Position numbers and translations under genes: made by a program. Below are positions 9,032 to 17,902 of a DNA stretch of 64,000 bases, piece after piece. The DNA is from Pseudoduganella violaceinigra DSM 15887 (lineage in GTDB: Bacteria > Pseudomonadota > Gammaproteobacteria > Burkholderiales > Burkholderiaceae_D): assembly GCF_000425385.1 (NCBI RefSeq), contig NZ_AUDI01000004.1, positions 124,001 to 188,000 on the forward strand, written 5' to 3'. A model generated the notes under the pieces. That model was not told where the DNA came from and made no database searches. It saw only the letters and a program-made list of their open reading frames with translations. Position 1 is the first letter of the stretch; every line of letters starts with the position of its first letter.

Positions 9032-9985
9032 ATGAATTCGGTTCAACAAGAAGTTGACGAGCGCAGTAATCTCACAAACTCCAACAAATTCGAGCTGCTG
9101 CTATTCCGCCTGGGCGTCGACGACACCAGCGGAAATTCCGAGCTGTACGGCATCAACGTCTTCAAGATCCGCGAGATTGTTGCGATGCCGACCGTGACCG
9201 CCGTCGCCGGCTCGGAGCCGCATATGCTGGGCGTGGTCAACCTGCGTGGCCAGATCATTCCTGTCATGGACCTGCCGGGCATCGTCGGCGTCAAGCCGAA
9301 GACCGGCCTGAATATCATGCTGGTCACGGAATTTGCCCGCACCACCCAGGCCTTTGCGGTGGAATCTGTGGATGAAATCGTGCGCCTCGACTGGAGCCAG
9401 GTGCTGAGCGCGGAAGGCAGCCACGGCGGCGGCATGGTGACCTCCATCGCCCGCGTCGACGGCGACGTGCAGAACACCCGCCTGGCGCAGGTGCTGGACG
9501 TGGAAACCATCCTGCGCAACCTGAGCCCAAGCGATGGCAAGGAAATCGATGAGACCGCGGTCGGGCGCCTGCCGCTGAAAGCCGGCACCTTCATCCTGGC
9601 CGCGGACGATTCCGTGGTGGCGCGCAACCTGATCGAACGCGGCCTGGAGGCCATGCACGCGCCATTCGTGATGATGAAGACCGGTAAGGAGGCGTGGGAT
9701 AAGCTGAACCACATTGCCGAAGGCTGCAAGGCCGAAGGCATTCCGGTGGAGGACCGCGTGGCCCTGGTGCTGACCGACCTGGAAATGCCGGAGATGGATG
9801 GCTTTACGCTGACCCGCCTGGTGAAGCAGGATGCCCGCTTCTCCAAGATCCCGGTGGTGATCCACTCTTCGCTGTCGGGCAAGACCAACGAAGACCACGT
9901 GAAAGGCGTCGGCGCCGACGCTTACGTGGCCAAGTTCGTCGCGGAAGAACTGGCGGAAACCATCCGCAAAGTCCTTATGAAGTAA
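9032..9985 (+). CDS. cheV: Chemotaxis coupling protein CheV
   Basis: The 317-residue product joins an N-terminal CheW domain (about 20-165; hallmark LGVVNLRGQIIPVMDL) to a C-terminal receiver domain (about 185-317) with acidic residues near 191, phospho-acceptor Asp249 (LTDLEMPEMDG) and a Lys near 299. CheV links chemoreceptors to CheA, and its phosphorylation helps adaptation. A GGAG lies six bases before ATG 9032. No other che gene is adjacent, so it is an orphan locus. Its 3' end overlaps fghA on the opposite strand by 11 bp. Confidence 0.93.
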   Translation: MNSVQQEVDERSNLTNSNKFELLLFRLGVDDTSGNSELYGINVFKIREIVAMPTVTAVAGSEPHMLGVVNLRGQIIPVMDLPGIVGVKPKTGLNIMLVTEFARTTQAFAVESVDEIVRLDWSQVLSAEGSHGGGMVTSIARVDGDVQNTRLAQVLDVETILRNLSPSDGKEIDETAVGRLPLKAGTFILAADDSVVARNLIERGLEAMHAPFVMMKTGKEAWDKLNHIAEGCKAEGIPVEDRVALVLTDLEMPEMDGFTLTRLVKQDARFSKIPVVIHSSLSGKTNEDHVKGVGADAYVAKFVAEELAETIRKVLMK

Positions 9986-10826
9986 TTGCCTTCAACTGCC
10001 GGCTGTGCAACTTCACATGGTCGGCAATGAAGCTCGAAATAAAGTAGTAGCCATGATCGTAGCCCGCATGCCGGCGCAGCTCCAAAGGCTGGCCGGCGGC
10101 GCGGCAAGCGTCCTCGAACACTCCCGGATATAACTGCTCCTCCAGGAACTTGTCGGCCAGGCCCTGGTCGATCAGGATGCCATTGGGGAAGGGCGCTTCG
10201 TCCTGCATGGACATCAGCGCGCTGGCATCGTGCCGCAGCCAGGTCTGCTTGTCCGCTCCCAGATATCCCGCGAAAGCTTTCTGACCCCATGGGCAGCGCG
10301 CCGGCGACGCAATCGGCGCGAAGGCCGAGACGCTGCGGAACAGGTCCGGCCGGCGCAAGGCCAGCGTCAGCGCGCCATGTCCGCCCATCGAATGGCCGAA
10401 GATGCCGACGCGGTGTGCATCGACCGGCAATTCATCGATCGCCAGCTTGCGCAGTTCGTGGATATAGCTCTCCATGCGGTAGTGCTGCGACCACGGCGCT
10501 TGCGTGGCATCGAGGTAGAAGCTCGCGCCTTCGCCGAAGTCCCAGCTCGCCGCTTCGCCTTCAATGCCGGTGCCGCGCGGGCTGGTGTCGGGCGCGATGA
10601 GGATGATGCCTTCCTGCGCCGCGTGCTGCTGCGCGCCGGCCTTGATGGCAAAGGTCTCCTCCGTGCAGGTCAGGCCCGCGAGGTAGAACAATGCGGGCAC
10701 TGGTCCGGCCGCAGCTTGCGGCGGAATGAAGATGGAAAAGCGCATTGGCAAGCCAATCGCTTCCGACTCATGGCGGTAGAAGCGTTGCACTCCACCATGG
10801 CAAACGTGTTCGCTGATCATGTCCAT
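9975..10826 (-). CDS. fghA: S-formylglutathione hydrolase
   Basis: The 283-residue alpha/beta hydrolase matches the FghA/FrmB/esterase D family: N-terminal ISEHVCHGGVQRFYRHES, the LAGLTCTEETFAIKAG block, and the nucleophile elbow GHSMGGHGAL. It hydrolyses S-formylglutathione to formate and glutathione in formaldehyde detoxification. The start at 10826 (M-D-M-I-S-E-H) aligns with known family starts; 10835 is an in-frame alternative. The formaldehyde dehydrogenase partner is not adjacent. The formate produced could feed the formate dehydrogenase encoded 10 kb away; that link is inference. Confidence 0.92.
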   Translation of the reverse strand: MDMISEHVCHGGVQRFYRHESEAIGLPMRFSIFIPPQAAAGPVPALFYLAGLTCTEETFAIKAGAQQHAAQEGIILIAPDTSPRGTGIEGEAASWDFGEGASFYLDATQAPWSQHYRMESYIHELRKLAIDELPVDAHRVGIFGHSMGGHGALTLALRRPDLFRSVSAFAPIASPARCPWGQKAFAGYLGADKQTWLRHDASALMSMQDEAPFPNGILIDQGLADKFLEEQLYPGVFEDACRAAGQPLELRRHAGYDHGYYFISSFIADHVKLHSRQLKAITS

Positions 10827-10900
10827 GCATGGCATTGTAGCGGAGTTGAGTGCGACACGTTTTTCATCAATGCAATATAGTGAGGGTCGGAGGTAAGTCT

Positions 10901-12085
10901 ATGACCGATATGTTAGTCATCTCTGACGAACTCGCGTGGCCTTGCGCCATGCTGCTTGCATGGCTCGCAGGTGAGTTCGTTCATCGTTGGACCAATCTGC
11001 CGCGCATCAGTGTGTACGGCGTAGTGGGCTTCCTGCTAGCGCAGGCTGTGCCCGATCTTCTCGTGCCGGATGGCAGCAGCCAGGTAACGCTGCTCGCCAA
11101 TATCGCTTTCGGCCTCATCCTGTTTGAATTTGGTTACCGCATCAACCTGCGCTGGCTGCGCGTCAATCCCTGGATTGCGGTCAGCGGCCTCGCGGAATCC
11201 GCGCTGACTTTCGGCGCCGTGTATTTGATCGCGCACTGGCAAGGCATGCCGCCGTTGACGGCTTTGCTGCTCGCTTCATTGGCCATGTCCACATCGCCTG
11301 CCGGCGTGCTGCGCGTGATCAATGAGGAACGCAGCTCGGGCCAGGTCACGGAGCGCTTGCTGCACCTGGTGGCGATGAACTGCGTGCTGGCGCTGTTCGT
11401 GTTCAAAGTGGTGGTCGGCTTCTGGGTATTCCAGACGTCCGGCAGCCTGACGCAAGCGGTGTCCCACAGCCTGATCGAGTTGCTCGCTTCGGCCGTGCTG
11501 GGTGCGGTGGCGGGCATGCTGGTGCCGGCGTTGCTACGCAGCCTGGGAACGCTGGCGCGCGATGGCAGTGTGGCCTTTGCCATGGTGGTGGTGCTGCTGG
11601 TGTCGATCACGCAGGCAGCCGATTTGTCGCCGGTGCTCGCCACGCTGACGTTCGGCCTGATGGCGCGCCATCGCCGCGTCACGTTCACCCGTACCCAGCG
11701 CAATTTCGGCGCCATGGGCGAGTTGTTGACGGTGCTGCTGTTCGTGTTTGCCGTGTCCACCCTGGACTGGCAGCGCGTGGTGTTCGGCGCTTCGCTCGGC
11801 CTGCTGCTGGTGGTGGTGCGCTTTGCCACCAAGATCATTGCGGTGGCGGTGTTCTCGCATGTTGCGGGCATCTCGTGGCGCAAGGGAGCCTTGATCGGTC
11901 TGGCGTTGTCGCCGATGTCGGTGTTCGCCATCCTGCTGCTGGAACAGACGCGCTATATGGGTATTGTGCTGGTTGATGAATTGGCCGCACTGGCCGCCAT
12001 GACGCTGTTCATGGAAGTGCTGGGACCTGTCATCACGCAGCGCGCGCTGATTTATGCGCGCGAAACGGCGAAAGAGGAGGGCTGA
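10901..12085 (+). CDS. CPA2-type cation:proton antiporter
   Basis: The 394-residue membrane protein has about 11-12 hydrophobic segments and features of the Kef/Nha-like Na_H_Exchanger fold, including [12 protein letters not shown] near the start and a conserved [16 protein letters not shown] segment. No C-terminal RCK/TrkA nucleotide-binding domain is present, so it is shorter than KefB/C. The start at 10901 is set by GGAGGT six bases upstream; an upstream in-frame ATG at 10850 lacks a ribosome site. The next gene begins 1 nt after the stop, indicating an operon. Confidence 0.8.
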   Translation: MTDMLVISDELAWPCAMLLAWLAGEFVHRWTNLPRISVYGVVGFLLAQAVPDLLVPDGSSQVTLLANIAFGLILFEFGYRINLRWLRVNPWIAVSGLAESALTFGAVYLIAHWQGMPPLTALLLASLAMSTSPAGVLRVINEERSSGQVTERLLHLVAMNCVLALFVFKVVVGFWVFQTSGSLTQAVSHSLIELLASAVLGAVAGMLVPALLRSLGTLARDGSVAFAMVVVLLVSITQAADLSPVLATLTFGLMARHRRVTFTRTQRNFGAMGELLTVLLFVFAVSTLDWQRVVFGASLGLLLVVVRFATKIIAVAVFSHVAGISWRKGALIGLALSPMSVFAILLLEQTRYMGIVLVDELAALAAMTLFMEVLGPVITQRALIYARETAKEEG

Positions 12086-12086
12086 T

Positions 12087-13205
12087 ATGCCGTTGGAAGA
12101 ATTCAAATCGTCGCAGCCATTGACCATGGGTGTGGAGCTGGAGCTGCAGCTGGTCAGCCTGTCGGACTTCGACCTGACCGCGTCGAGCCCGGACTTGCTG
12201 CACCTGCTGGCGCGCAAGCCGTTCCCCGGCCATGTCACGCCGGAGATCACTGAAAGCATGATCGAGATCAACAGCGACGTGCACACGAGGCACGGCGAGC
12301 TGCTGGCCCAGCTGCGCGAAACGCGCGACACGCTGGTGCGCGCAGCCGATACGCTGAACATCGGCATCTGCGGCGGTGGCACGCACCCATTCCAGCGCTG
12401 GTCGGAGCGCAAGATCTTTTCAAAGCCTCGCTTCAAGGAAGTGTCGGCGCTGTACGGCTATCTGGCCAAGCAGTTCACCATCTTCGGCCAGCACGTGCAC
12501 ATCGGCTGCAGCAGCGGCGACGATGCGCTCTACCTGCTGCATTCCCTGAGCCGCTATGTGCCGCACTTCATCGCCCTGTCGGCTTCGTCGCCTTATGTTC
12601 AGGGTAACGATACCCTGTTCAATTCGGCGCGCCTGAACAGCGTGTTCGCCTTCCCCATGAGCGGCCGCGCGCCGTTCATCCTGAAATGGGATGAATTCGA
12701 GCACAGCTTCTTCTCCAAGATGGAGCATACGGGCGTGATCAAGTCGATGAAGGACTTCTATTGGGACATCCGCCCCAAGCCCGAATATGGCACCATCGAG
12801 CTGCGCGTGTGCGACACGCCGCTGACGGTGGAACGGGCCGCTGCCCTGGCCTGCTATCTGCAGGCCTTATGTTCCTACCTGCTGGAGCGCAAGGAGGATC
12901 CGCCGGCCGAAGACGACTACCTGGTTTACAATTACAACCGCTTCCAGGCCTGCCGTTTCGGATTGGATGGCACGGTAGTGCACCCAAAGACATACGAAAG
13001 CCTGTCCCTGCGCGAAGATATCCTCACCACGCTGCGCCGCATGGACCTGCACGCGGAAGGTCTCGGCGGCAGTGCGGCACTGAACCACCTGATGCAGGTG
13101 ACGCACATGGGCAGCGATGCCCACTACCTGCGCGCGGAGTTTGATGCATCGGGCAGTGTGGAGGGCGTCGTCGATGCTGCGATTGCTCGTTTCAGAGGAA
13201 GTTAA
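12087..13205 (+). CDS. ybdK: YbdK-type carboxylate-amine ligase (glutamate-cysteine ligase 2 family)
   Basis: The 372-residue product has the family length and the ATP-grasp-like hallmarks of GCS2/YbdK enzymes: [10 protein letters not shown] at the start, [19 protein letters not shown] and [12 protein letters not shown]. The E. coli homologue has weak glutamate-cysteine ligase activity; the physiological substrate is uncertain. AAGAGGAGG just before ATG 12087 defines the start. The stop TAA overlaps the next ATG by one base. Confidence 0.9.
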   Translation: MPLEEFKSSQPLTMGVELELQLVSLSDFDLTASSPDLLHLLARKPFPGHVTPEITESMIEINSDVHTRHGELLAQLRETRDTLVRAADTLNIGICGGGTHPFQRWSERKIFSKPRFKEVSALYGYLAKQFTIFGQHVHIGCSSGDDALYLLHSLSRYVPHFIALSASSPYVQGNDTLFNSARLNSVFAFPMSGRAPFILKWDEFEHSFFSKMEHTGVIKSMKDFYWDIRPKPEYGTIELRVCDTPLTVERAAALACYLQALCSYLLERKEDPPAEDDYLVYNYNRFQACRFGLDGTVVHPKTYESLSLREDILTTLRRMDLHAEGLGGSAALNHLMQVTHMGSDAHYLRAEFDASGSVEGVVDAAIARFRGS

Positions 13206-13612
13206 TGAAGGCAGTTTTCATTGTCGCTAGCTTGATGGCGGCCGAACTCGCAGGTAACGCCGCGGCATGCACGTGTGCCGCGCCAACATTGGCGGAAGAG
13301 GTGGCAGAGTCGAAGTACGTCTATGTCGGCACAGTCATGCGTGTGCGCCTCATCAAGGGAAGCGAATCGCCGCATACCGAGTCGACCATCCTGGTACATC
13401 GCATCGCGAAGGGGGAAATGCCGACAAGTGAACGTGTCGTGACAACGCCTAGGAATATGTGCAGCACTCCGCTGTTAGTAGGGAGAACATACTCCATTTT
13501 TGAGGATGAAAATGGAAACGTGGATGCCTATTGCGGCAGAACGTCGCCCCTACATCGTGCGAACGAGGATGAATTCATTCGGAAGGTGAAAGAGGCAAGC
13601 GATGAAAAGTAA
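13205..13612 (+). CDS. Secreted Cys-rich protein with NTR/TIMP-like N-terminus
   Basis: The 135-residue product has a signal peptide (about residues 1-21) and a mature N-terminus ACTCAAP followed by a beta-rich segment YVYVGTVMRV. A Cys-x-Cys directly after the cleavage site, with further Cys residues in the body, resembles netrin-like/TIMP-type domains, where the free N-terminal Cys can chelate metal. This is pattern resemblance only. It is coupled to ybdK by a TAATG junction and overlaps the next small secreted-protein gene by 11 bp. Confidence 0.6.
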   Translation: MKAVFIVASLMAAELAGNAAACTCAAPTLAEEVAESKYVYVGTVMRVRLIKGSESPHTESTILVHRIAKGEMPTSERVVTTPRNMCSTPLLVGRTYSIFEDENGNVDAYCGRTSPLHRANEDEFIRKVKEASDEK

Positions 13613-13967
13613 GCAGTTGGTCGCTGGCTTTCTGTGCCTGATTGCGGTCGTAGCTCACTCCGCACCACTAGCGCCGCCTCACTCTCCACCACAAAAAAGA
13701 TATAGCGCCATCTTGCAGGAGGCGAAGGTGGTGCCGTCTCCGATTTGGGAACACGGCATTGAGTTTGAGGTCGTCGTGGAAGTGGCACCCAGCGGCGAAC
13801 ACAAGACGCTTCGATTATCCGGTGACGACGGCATGCGGATAGCGCTGTATCCAGGGGATTACTACAGCGTGAGCGAATATCGCGGTGGGAGCGCCAGCCT
13901 GGATTATTTGAGCTTTGCTGAACGGGAGGCATTCTCTAAGCCAACGAAAAAGAAGGCGAAACGATGA
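13602..13967 (+). CDS. Small secreted protein of unknown function
   Basis: The 121-residue product has a clear signal peptide (hydrophobic core at about 6-19, Ala-rich cleavage region), a Pro-rich linker and a lysine-rich C-terminal tail. I recognise no family. It overlaps the preceding secreted-protein gene by 11 bp, so the two are probably co-translated and may act together in the periplasm. Confidence 0.6.
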   Translation: MKSKQLVAGFLCLIAVVAHSAPLAPPHSPPQKRYSAILQEAKVVPSPIWEHGIEFEVVVEVAPSGEHKTLRLSGDDGMRIALYPGDYYSVSEYRGGSASLDYLSFAEREAFSKPTKKKAKR

Positions 13968-14023
13968 GGAATCGCCTGCGCTTGCGTTGATATCGCCTGT
14001 TTTCCGCCCGCTGTTCCAGGCAA

Positions 14024-14050
14024 TGGACGGTCATAAGACCGCTGTATAAT
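14024..14050 (+). promoter_or_regulatory. Candidate sigma70 promoter
   Basis: A perfect TATAAT (14045-14050) is preceded at 15 nt by TGGACG, a partial -35 match. It lies about 30 nt upstream of the 104-residue hypothetical gene and could drive that gene and the PhyH gene. Confidence 0.45.
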
Positions 14051-14078
14051 CAGGCACGTCCTTTAATTCGAATAGCTC

Positions 14079-14393
14079 ATGAGCGATAACAGTTTCCTGG
14101 GAATTTACACCTTCGAAGGCGTTTTTGAAGGGAAGCCGGTCTACGAGTACGCACATCCGCAGGAGCATGCGCTGCATAAGTGCATGCTGTTCCTGTTGCA
14201 GGAGGGGGCGGAGGCCTTGTGGGATTCTGCAATTATCGAATGCAGCAAGTTCGGGTTCGAAGAAGTGGCGATGGATGCATTCAGCATTTTGCAGACTGAA
14301 ATGCTGGAACAGGCGCCGTTCAAGGACCTTCACGCACATATTGAAGAATCGCTTTCCCTGGGCAGTTCGTTGGTCTATTACGCCAAACCATAA
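14079..14393 (+). CDS. Hypothetical cytoplasmic protein
   Basis: The 104-residue acidic product has no signal peptide, membrane segment or motif that I recognise. It contains two His and several aromatic residues near the N-terminus and a predicted helical middle part. It lies 3 nt upstream of the PhyH-family gene, so the two are probably co-transcribed. Codon use looks like that of neighbours, which supports a real gene. Confidence 0.55.
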   Translation: MSDNSFLGIYTFEGVFEGKPVYEYAHPQEHALHKCMLFLLQEGAEALWDSAIIECSKFGFEEVAMDAFSILQTEMLEQAPFKDLHAHIEESLSLGSSLVYYAKP

Positions 14394-14396
14394 TTC

Positions 14397-15056
14397 ATGC
14401 AAGTCGCTGATTCATTCCAGCGGCAAGGCTTCGCAATCCTGGACGGCTTGCTCGATGCCGTCGAATGCCGGCAGTTGATTGAGCAGCTTCCTTCGGCCAA
14501 CGGCCCCGGATCGCGCACTTTGCTTGGGCAACCGTGGTGCGCCAGCCTTGCCAACCGTCTTCTGTGTTCCGATGCATTGGTTGGTATTCTGCCGGCCGGT
14601 CACATCGCCGTGCAATGCACTTTCTTCGAGAAGTCTGAAACCATCAATTGGCTGGTGCCGGTGCACCAGGACCTGAGCATACCGGTACGCGAACGTAGTG
14701 ATGCGCCGGGTTTGCGCGGATGGTCGCGGAAAGAGGATGGCTGGTACGTCCAGCCTCCCTTGGAAGTATTGGAGCAGTTGGTCGCCGTTCGCGTCCATCT
14801 CGACGAGTGCGGAGCCGATGATGGTCCCCTCTACGTGGTGCCGGGTTCGCACGCCCAAGGCGTCATTGGCGCTGGCGAGGCAGCGGAAATGAGGGGCGGC
14901 GAACAGGCTTGCCTTGCGGAGGCTGGCGATGCTTTGGTCATGCGGCCGTTGTTGCTGCATCGTTCGTCCAAATCGACTGGCGCCAGCAGGCGCAGGGTGC
15001 TGCATTTCCTTTTTGGTCCAGCTAGCATGCCGCTAGGTATAGAATGGCGAGAGTAA
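14397..15056 (+). CDS. Phytanoyl-CoA dioxygenase (PhyH) family protein
   Basis: The 219-residue product carries the Fe(II)/2-oxoglutarate oxygenase metal triad as seen in PhyH proteins: His90-x-Asp92 (VHQDLS) and His188 (LLLHRSSK), with an Arg about ten residues later to hold 2-oxoglutarate. The double-stranded beta-helix core spans about 65-205. Such enzymes hydroxylate diverse small molecules; the substrate is unknown. The gene follows the 104-residue hypothetical at a 3-nt gap and probably depends on coupling, since no ribosome site is visible. Confidence 0.8.
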   Translation: MQVADSFQRQGFAILDGLLDAVECRQLIEQLPSANGPGSRTLLGQPWCASLANRLLCSDALVGILPAGHIAVQCTFFEKSETINWLVPVHQDLSIPVRERSDAPGLRGWSRKEDGWYVQPPLEVLEQLVAVRVHLDECGADDGPLYVVPGSHAQGVIGAGEAAEMRGGEQACLAEAGDALVMRPLLLHRSSKSTGASRRRVLHFLFGPASMPLGIEWRE

Positions 15057-15069
15057 GGAGGAGTGCGGT

Positions 15070-15543
15070 ATGAAACTTGTCGTCGCAATAACGGGCTTGG
15101 CCTTGTGCCAAGTCGCAATGGCCGGAATTAAACTGTCTGCCGCAGATGAAGCTGCCGCATTCAAGGCCGCTGGATTCAAGCAGCATGGAAAACAATGGAA
15201 GTCTTGCAAGGATTCCGGCTCCAGTTACGTGCCAGGGGCGATCGAGCAAGTCGTGGACCTCAATGGTGACGGACGTCCTGAAGTTGTGATCACCGAGGGT
15301 GGCACCGCTTGCTATGGCGATACGGGTGTCGGATTTAACCTGGTCAGCCAGCAGGCCGATGGCAGCTGGAAGCTGATGACGAATGGTATTGGTCTGTTAA
15401 TGGTGCAAAAGACCAAAGGCAAAGACAACTGGCCCGATATCGTTATCGGCGGCCCCGGCTTCTGCTTCCCCATCCAGCGTTGGAACGGCAGCGAATACAG
15501 GGTCGTAGGCAAGGAATACGAAGGCAAGCCCTGCCAGCGCTGA
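15070..15543 (+). CDS. Secreted protein with a VCBS/FG-GAP-like DxNGDG segment
   Basis: The 157-residue product has a signal peptide (about 1-18) and one DLNGDGRPEVV motif, the calcium-loop signature of VCBS/FG-GAP repeats, at about residues 60-70. Only one repeat is clear. Four Cys residues could form disulfides in the periplasm. AAGGAGGAG upstream sets the start. Function unknown. Confidence 0.65.
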   Translation: MKLVVAITGLALCQVAMAGIKLSAADEAAAFKAAGFKQHGKQWKSCKDSGSSYVPGAIEQVVDLNGDGRPEVVITEGGTACYGDTGVGFNLVSQQADGSWKLMTNGIGLLMVQKTKGKDNWPDIVIGGPGFCFPIQRWNGSEYRVVGKEYEGKPCQR

Positions 15544-15640
15544 CGTATTGAGTGAGCTCAATGCATCAGTATCTCGGGAGACTTCTCCTGCGAGAACGGT
15601 CTAAGATAGCCATATGGGTTTGACCGTAAGGAGCTGGCTC

Positions 15641-15802
15641 ATGAAATCCCAGAAAGACGCGGTTGAGGAGCACGATTCGAAAGTCGTTGAGTTCGAACGA
15701 AAACAGGTGGTCACGGAAATGTTTGCTCGCCTGCGCAAATATCGTGGCCGGTTGCCTCCCAACTTCAAGTTCAATCGCGAAGACGCCAATGAACGGCGCT
15801 AG
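15641..15802 (+). CDS. Probable antitoxin of a PIN-domain toxin-antitoxin pair
   Basis: The 53-residue, highly charged product has the size and position of a type II antitoxin. It begins at ATG 15641 after an AAGGAG seven bases upstream; an in-frame ATG at 15614 has no such site. Its last 14 bp overlap the start of the PIN-domain gene. No ribbon-helix-helix or AbrB motif is obvious, so the family assignment rests on context. Confidence 0.6.
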   Translation: MKSQKDAVEEHDSKVVEFERKQVVTEMFARLRKYRGRLPPNFKFNREDANERR

Positions 15803-16202
15803 GCCTTTCATCGACACCAACGTTTTGCTCTACCTCGCGTCATGTGAGCTTGCCAAAGCGCAAACTGCCGAAGACGTCCTCTCATTCGGCGGCACAGTAA
15901 GTGTTCAAGTGCTTAATGAGTTTGTTTCGGTAGCACGGCGAAAAATGTTGCTTTCGTGGCCAGAGATTGCGGATTTCACTCGTTCCATTCGTAATCTCTG
16001 CCAAGTTACTCCTCTTACTCTCGCGTTGCACGACCATGCCTTACAGCTCGCGGAGCGGTATCGTTTGCCTATTTACGATGCTGCAATCGTGGCTGCCGCC
16101 CTTGAAGCGGGGTGTGATCTCTTGTTGACCGAAGACTTTCAACCTGGGCAGATGTTTGAGCGGCGCCTGCGGGTTCACAATCCTTTCGCTGCCGCGCGCT
16201 AA
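15789..16202 (+). CDS. PIN-domain ribonuclease toxin (VapC-like)
   Basis: The 137-residue product is a single PIN domain: FIDTNVLLY with the first catalytic Asp, a Glu in the second block (LNEFVSV), and YDAAIVAAA plus LLTEDF carrying the remaining acidic residues. The catalytic set appears complete, so it could cleave RNA. The start at 15789 (MNGARPFIDTN) overlaps the antitoxin gene, a usual arrangement for coupled expression. Its stop overlaps the convergent amidotransferase gene by 4 bp. Confidence 0.8.
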   Translation: MNGARPFIDTNVLLYLASCELAKAQTAEDVLSFGGTVSVQVLNEFVSVARRKMLLSWPEIADFTRSIRNLCQVTPLTLALHDHALQLAERYRLPIYDAAIVAAALEAGCDLLLTEDFQPGQMFERRLRVHNPFAAAR

Positions 16203-17152
16203 AAACGCGTCTCGCGGGCCGCGCGCAGGAAGCTGTCGAGGATGCCGGTGCAATCCAGTAGTTCCACCCCTCCAGCGCGGTGGAATTCGGGGTGCCATTG
16301 CAGGCCCATGACGAAAGGCGCCCGCTGGTAGCGGATCGCTTCGATCATATTGTCCGGGTACGAAAGCGCTTCCACCTGCATGTCCTTGCCCAGGGACTTC
16401 ACCGCCTGGTGGTGAATGGAGTTCACCAGTGCCCGTTGCGGGCCGCGCACCATGGCCGGCAGGGACGACCCGGGCGGGAATGTGACTTCGTGCCGGTGGC
16501 GGTCGTAATCGTCCGATACGTGGGCATGGGCATCCGGCACGTCGGTTGCAATATCCTGGTAGAGGGTACCGCCGAAAGCGACATTGAGCAGCTGGCAACC
16601 GCGGCAGATGCCCAGTACCGGCTTGCCCGCTTCGACAAATTCATGCAGCAGCTCCAGCTCGTACATATCGCGCGCGCGGTCGCCGTTCCACTCCGGCTTG
16701 GTTGGCGCTTCGGCATAGCTTTGCGGCGAGACGTCGGCGCCGCCTTGCAGTACCAGTCCGTCGAGGTGCTTGGCGTAGTCGCGCAGGCGGATATTGGACG
16801 GGTGCAGCAGGCCGGAGGTATTCACGGTCGGGATCATGAACACCAGCACGTCGCGCGACATGACCCACTGGGCCACCGACTCTTCGAGGTATTGCAGGTT
16901 CTTGCTGCGCAGGCCCGTGGCGCCGGGCTCGGGGTGGTAGATGCGGGCTGAGACCCCGATGTGCAAAGGGCGCTGGATGATGTGACGAGTCGCCGCCGCC
17001 GCCCAGCGCTTGTAGCGCGCCAAGATCACGCGGCCCCACAGGGTAAATACAGTCTCGCCGGGATCCAGATAGCGCGGTGCGTCGCCGGCGCGCCGCCGTT
17101 GTCCTTTGTCGCTTTCGCGCCGATCGTGCTTGCGGGGATCGTGGTCGGTCAT
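16199..17152 (-). CDS. Gamma-glutamyl-gamma-aminobutyrate hydrolase family (peptidase C26)
   Basis: The 317-residue product is a class-I glutamine-amidotransferase-type hydrolase with nucleophile block GICRGCQLLNV, a downstream GTLYQDI and a catalytic His-x-Glu region (GLQWHPEFH). PuuD relatives hydrolyse gamma-glutamyl-GABA in putrescine breakdown, but no other puu gene is near. The first about 60 residues are a basic, polar extension not seen in PuuD. It could instead be a related gamma-glutamyl hydrolase. Confidence 0.8.
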   Translation of the reverse strand: MTDHDPRKHDRRESDKGQRRRAGDAPRYLDPGETVFTLWGRVILARYKRWAAAATRHIIQRPLHIGVSARIYHPEPGATGLRSKNLQYLEESVAQWVMSRDVLVFMIPTVNTSGLLHPSNIRLRDYAKHLDGLVLQGGADVSPQSYAEAPTKPEWNGDRARDMYELELLHEFVEAGKPVLGICRGCQLLNVAFGGTLYQDIATDVPDAHAHVSDDYDRHRHEVTFPPGSSLPAMVRGPQRALVNSIHHQAVKSLGKDMQVEALSYPDNMIEAIRYQRAPFVMGLQWHPEFHRAGGVELLDCTGILDSFLRAARETRF

Positions 17153-17206
17153 GCTCGGGCTGCCTCCTCAGGGCGAGTGTCGCATACACGGCGCTTCAAA
17201 GTCGCA

Positions 17207-17848
17207 CTACTGGCTGGTCAGCAGGTCCAGGACGTCCTCCTCTGAAACCTGCGGGAAGCTGCGGTAATGGCGGCTGACCGACGTGAAGTTCATGGGCGCC
17301 GCCAGGTAGACGATGTCGTCGCACAGCGGGGCGATGACTTCCAGCGAATCGGGGGCCGCGACCGGGATGGCGGCAATCAGCTGCCTGGGTTTGCGGGCTC
17401 GCGTCGAACGCAGGGCGGCGGCCATGGTGGAGCCGGTTGCCAACCCGTCGTCGACCACGACCACGATACGGCCTTCGGGGGCTGCCGGCGGCCGTTTGGC
17501 GCCATAGGAGGACCGCCGGCGGCGCATCAGTTCAATCTGCTCAAGGGTTTGCAGCTCGACCCACTCCATGCTGGTGCGGGTGCGGTTGAAGTAGGACGCC
17601 AGCTCGCGATTGCCATGTTCGTCGACGGCGCCGACCGCCAGTTCGGGATCGATTGCGGATGGGATTTTCCGCACCAGTACGACATCCAGCTCGCCTTCCA
17701 GGCGGTCGGCAATGATGCGGCCCATCAGCACCGCGCCGCGGGGAATGGCGAGGATCAGCGGATTGCTGCCGCGCAGATGCGACAGCCTTTCCGCCAGCAG
17801 CTCGGCGGCCTGTTTGCGGTCCTGAAGGGGGAGATCGATGTCGTCCAT
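17207..17848 (-). CDS. Phosphoribosyltransferase-fold protein
   Basis: The 213-residue product has the PRPP-binding loop VVVVDDGLATGSTM (about residues 125-140) of type I phosphoribosyltransferases, preceded by an AIPRGAVLMG segment typical of the ComF/stand-alone Pribosyltran proteins that accompany dienelactone-hydrolase or stress genes. Substrate unknown. GGAGG upstream of ATG 17848 fixes the start; ATG 17863 is less likely. Confidence 0.82.
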   Translation of the reverse strand: MDDIDLPLQDRKQAAELLAERLSHLRGSNPLILAIPRGAVLMGRIIADRLEGELDVVLVRKIPSAIDPELAVGAVDEHGNRELASYFNRTRTSMEWVELQTLEQIELMRRRRSSYGAKRPPAAPEGRIVVVVDDGLATGSTMAAALRSTRARKPRQLIAAIPVAAPDSLEVIAPLCDDIVYLAAPMNFTSVSRHYRSFPQVSEEDVLDLLTSQ

Positions 17849-17902
17849 GCAAGCCTCCGCCACGCTGCCAATACGACAGCATAGCGCGGGACGGGGCCGG
17901 CG

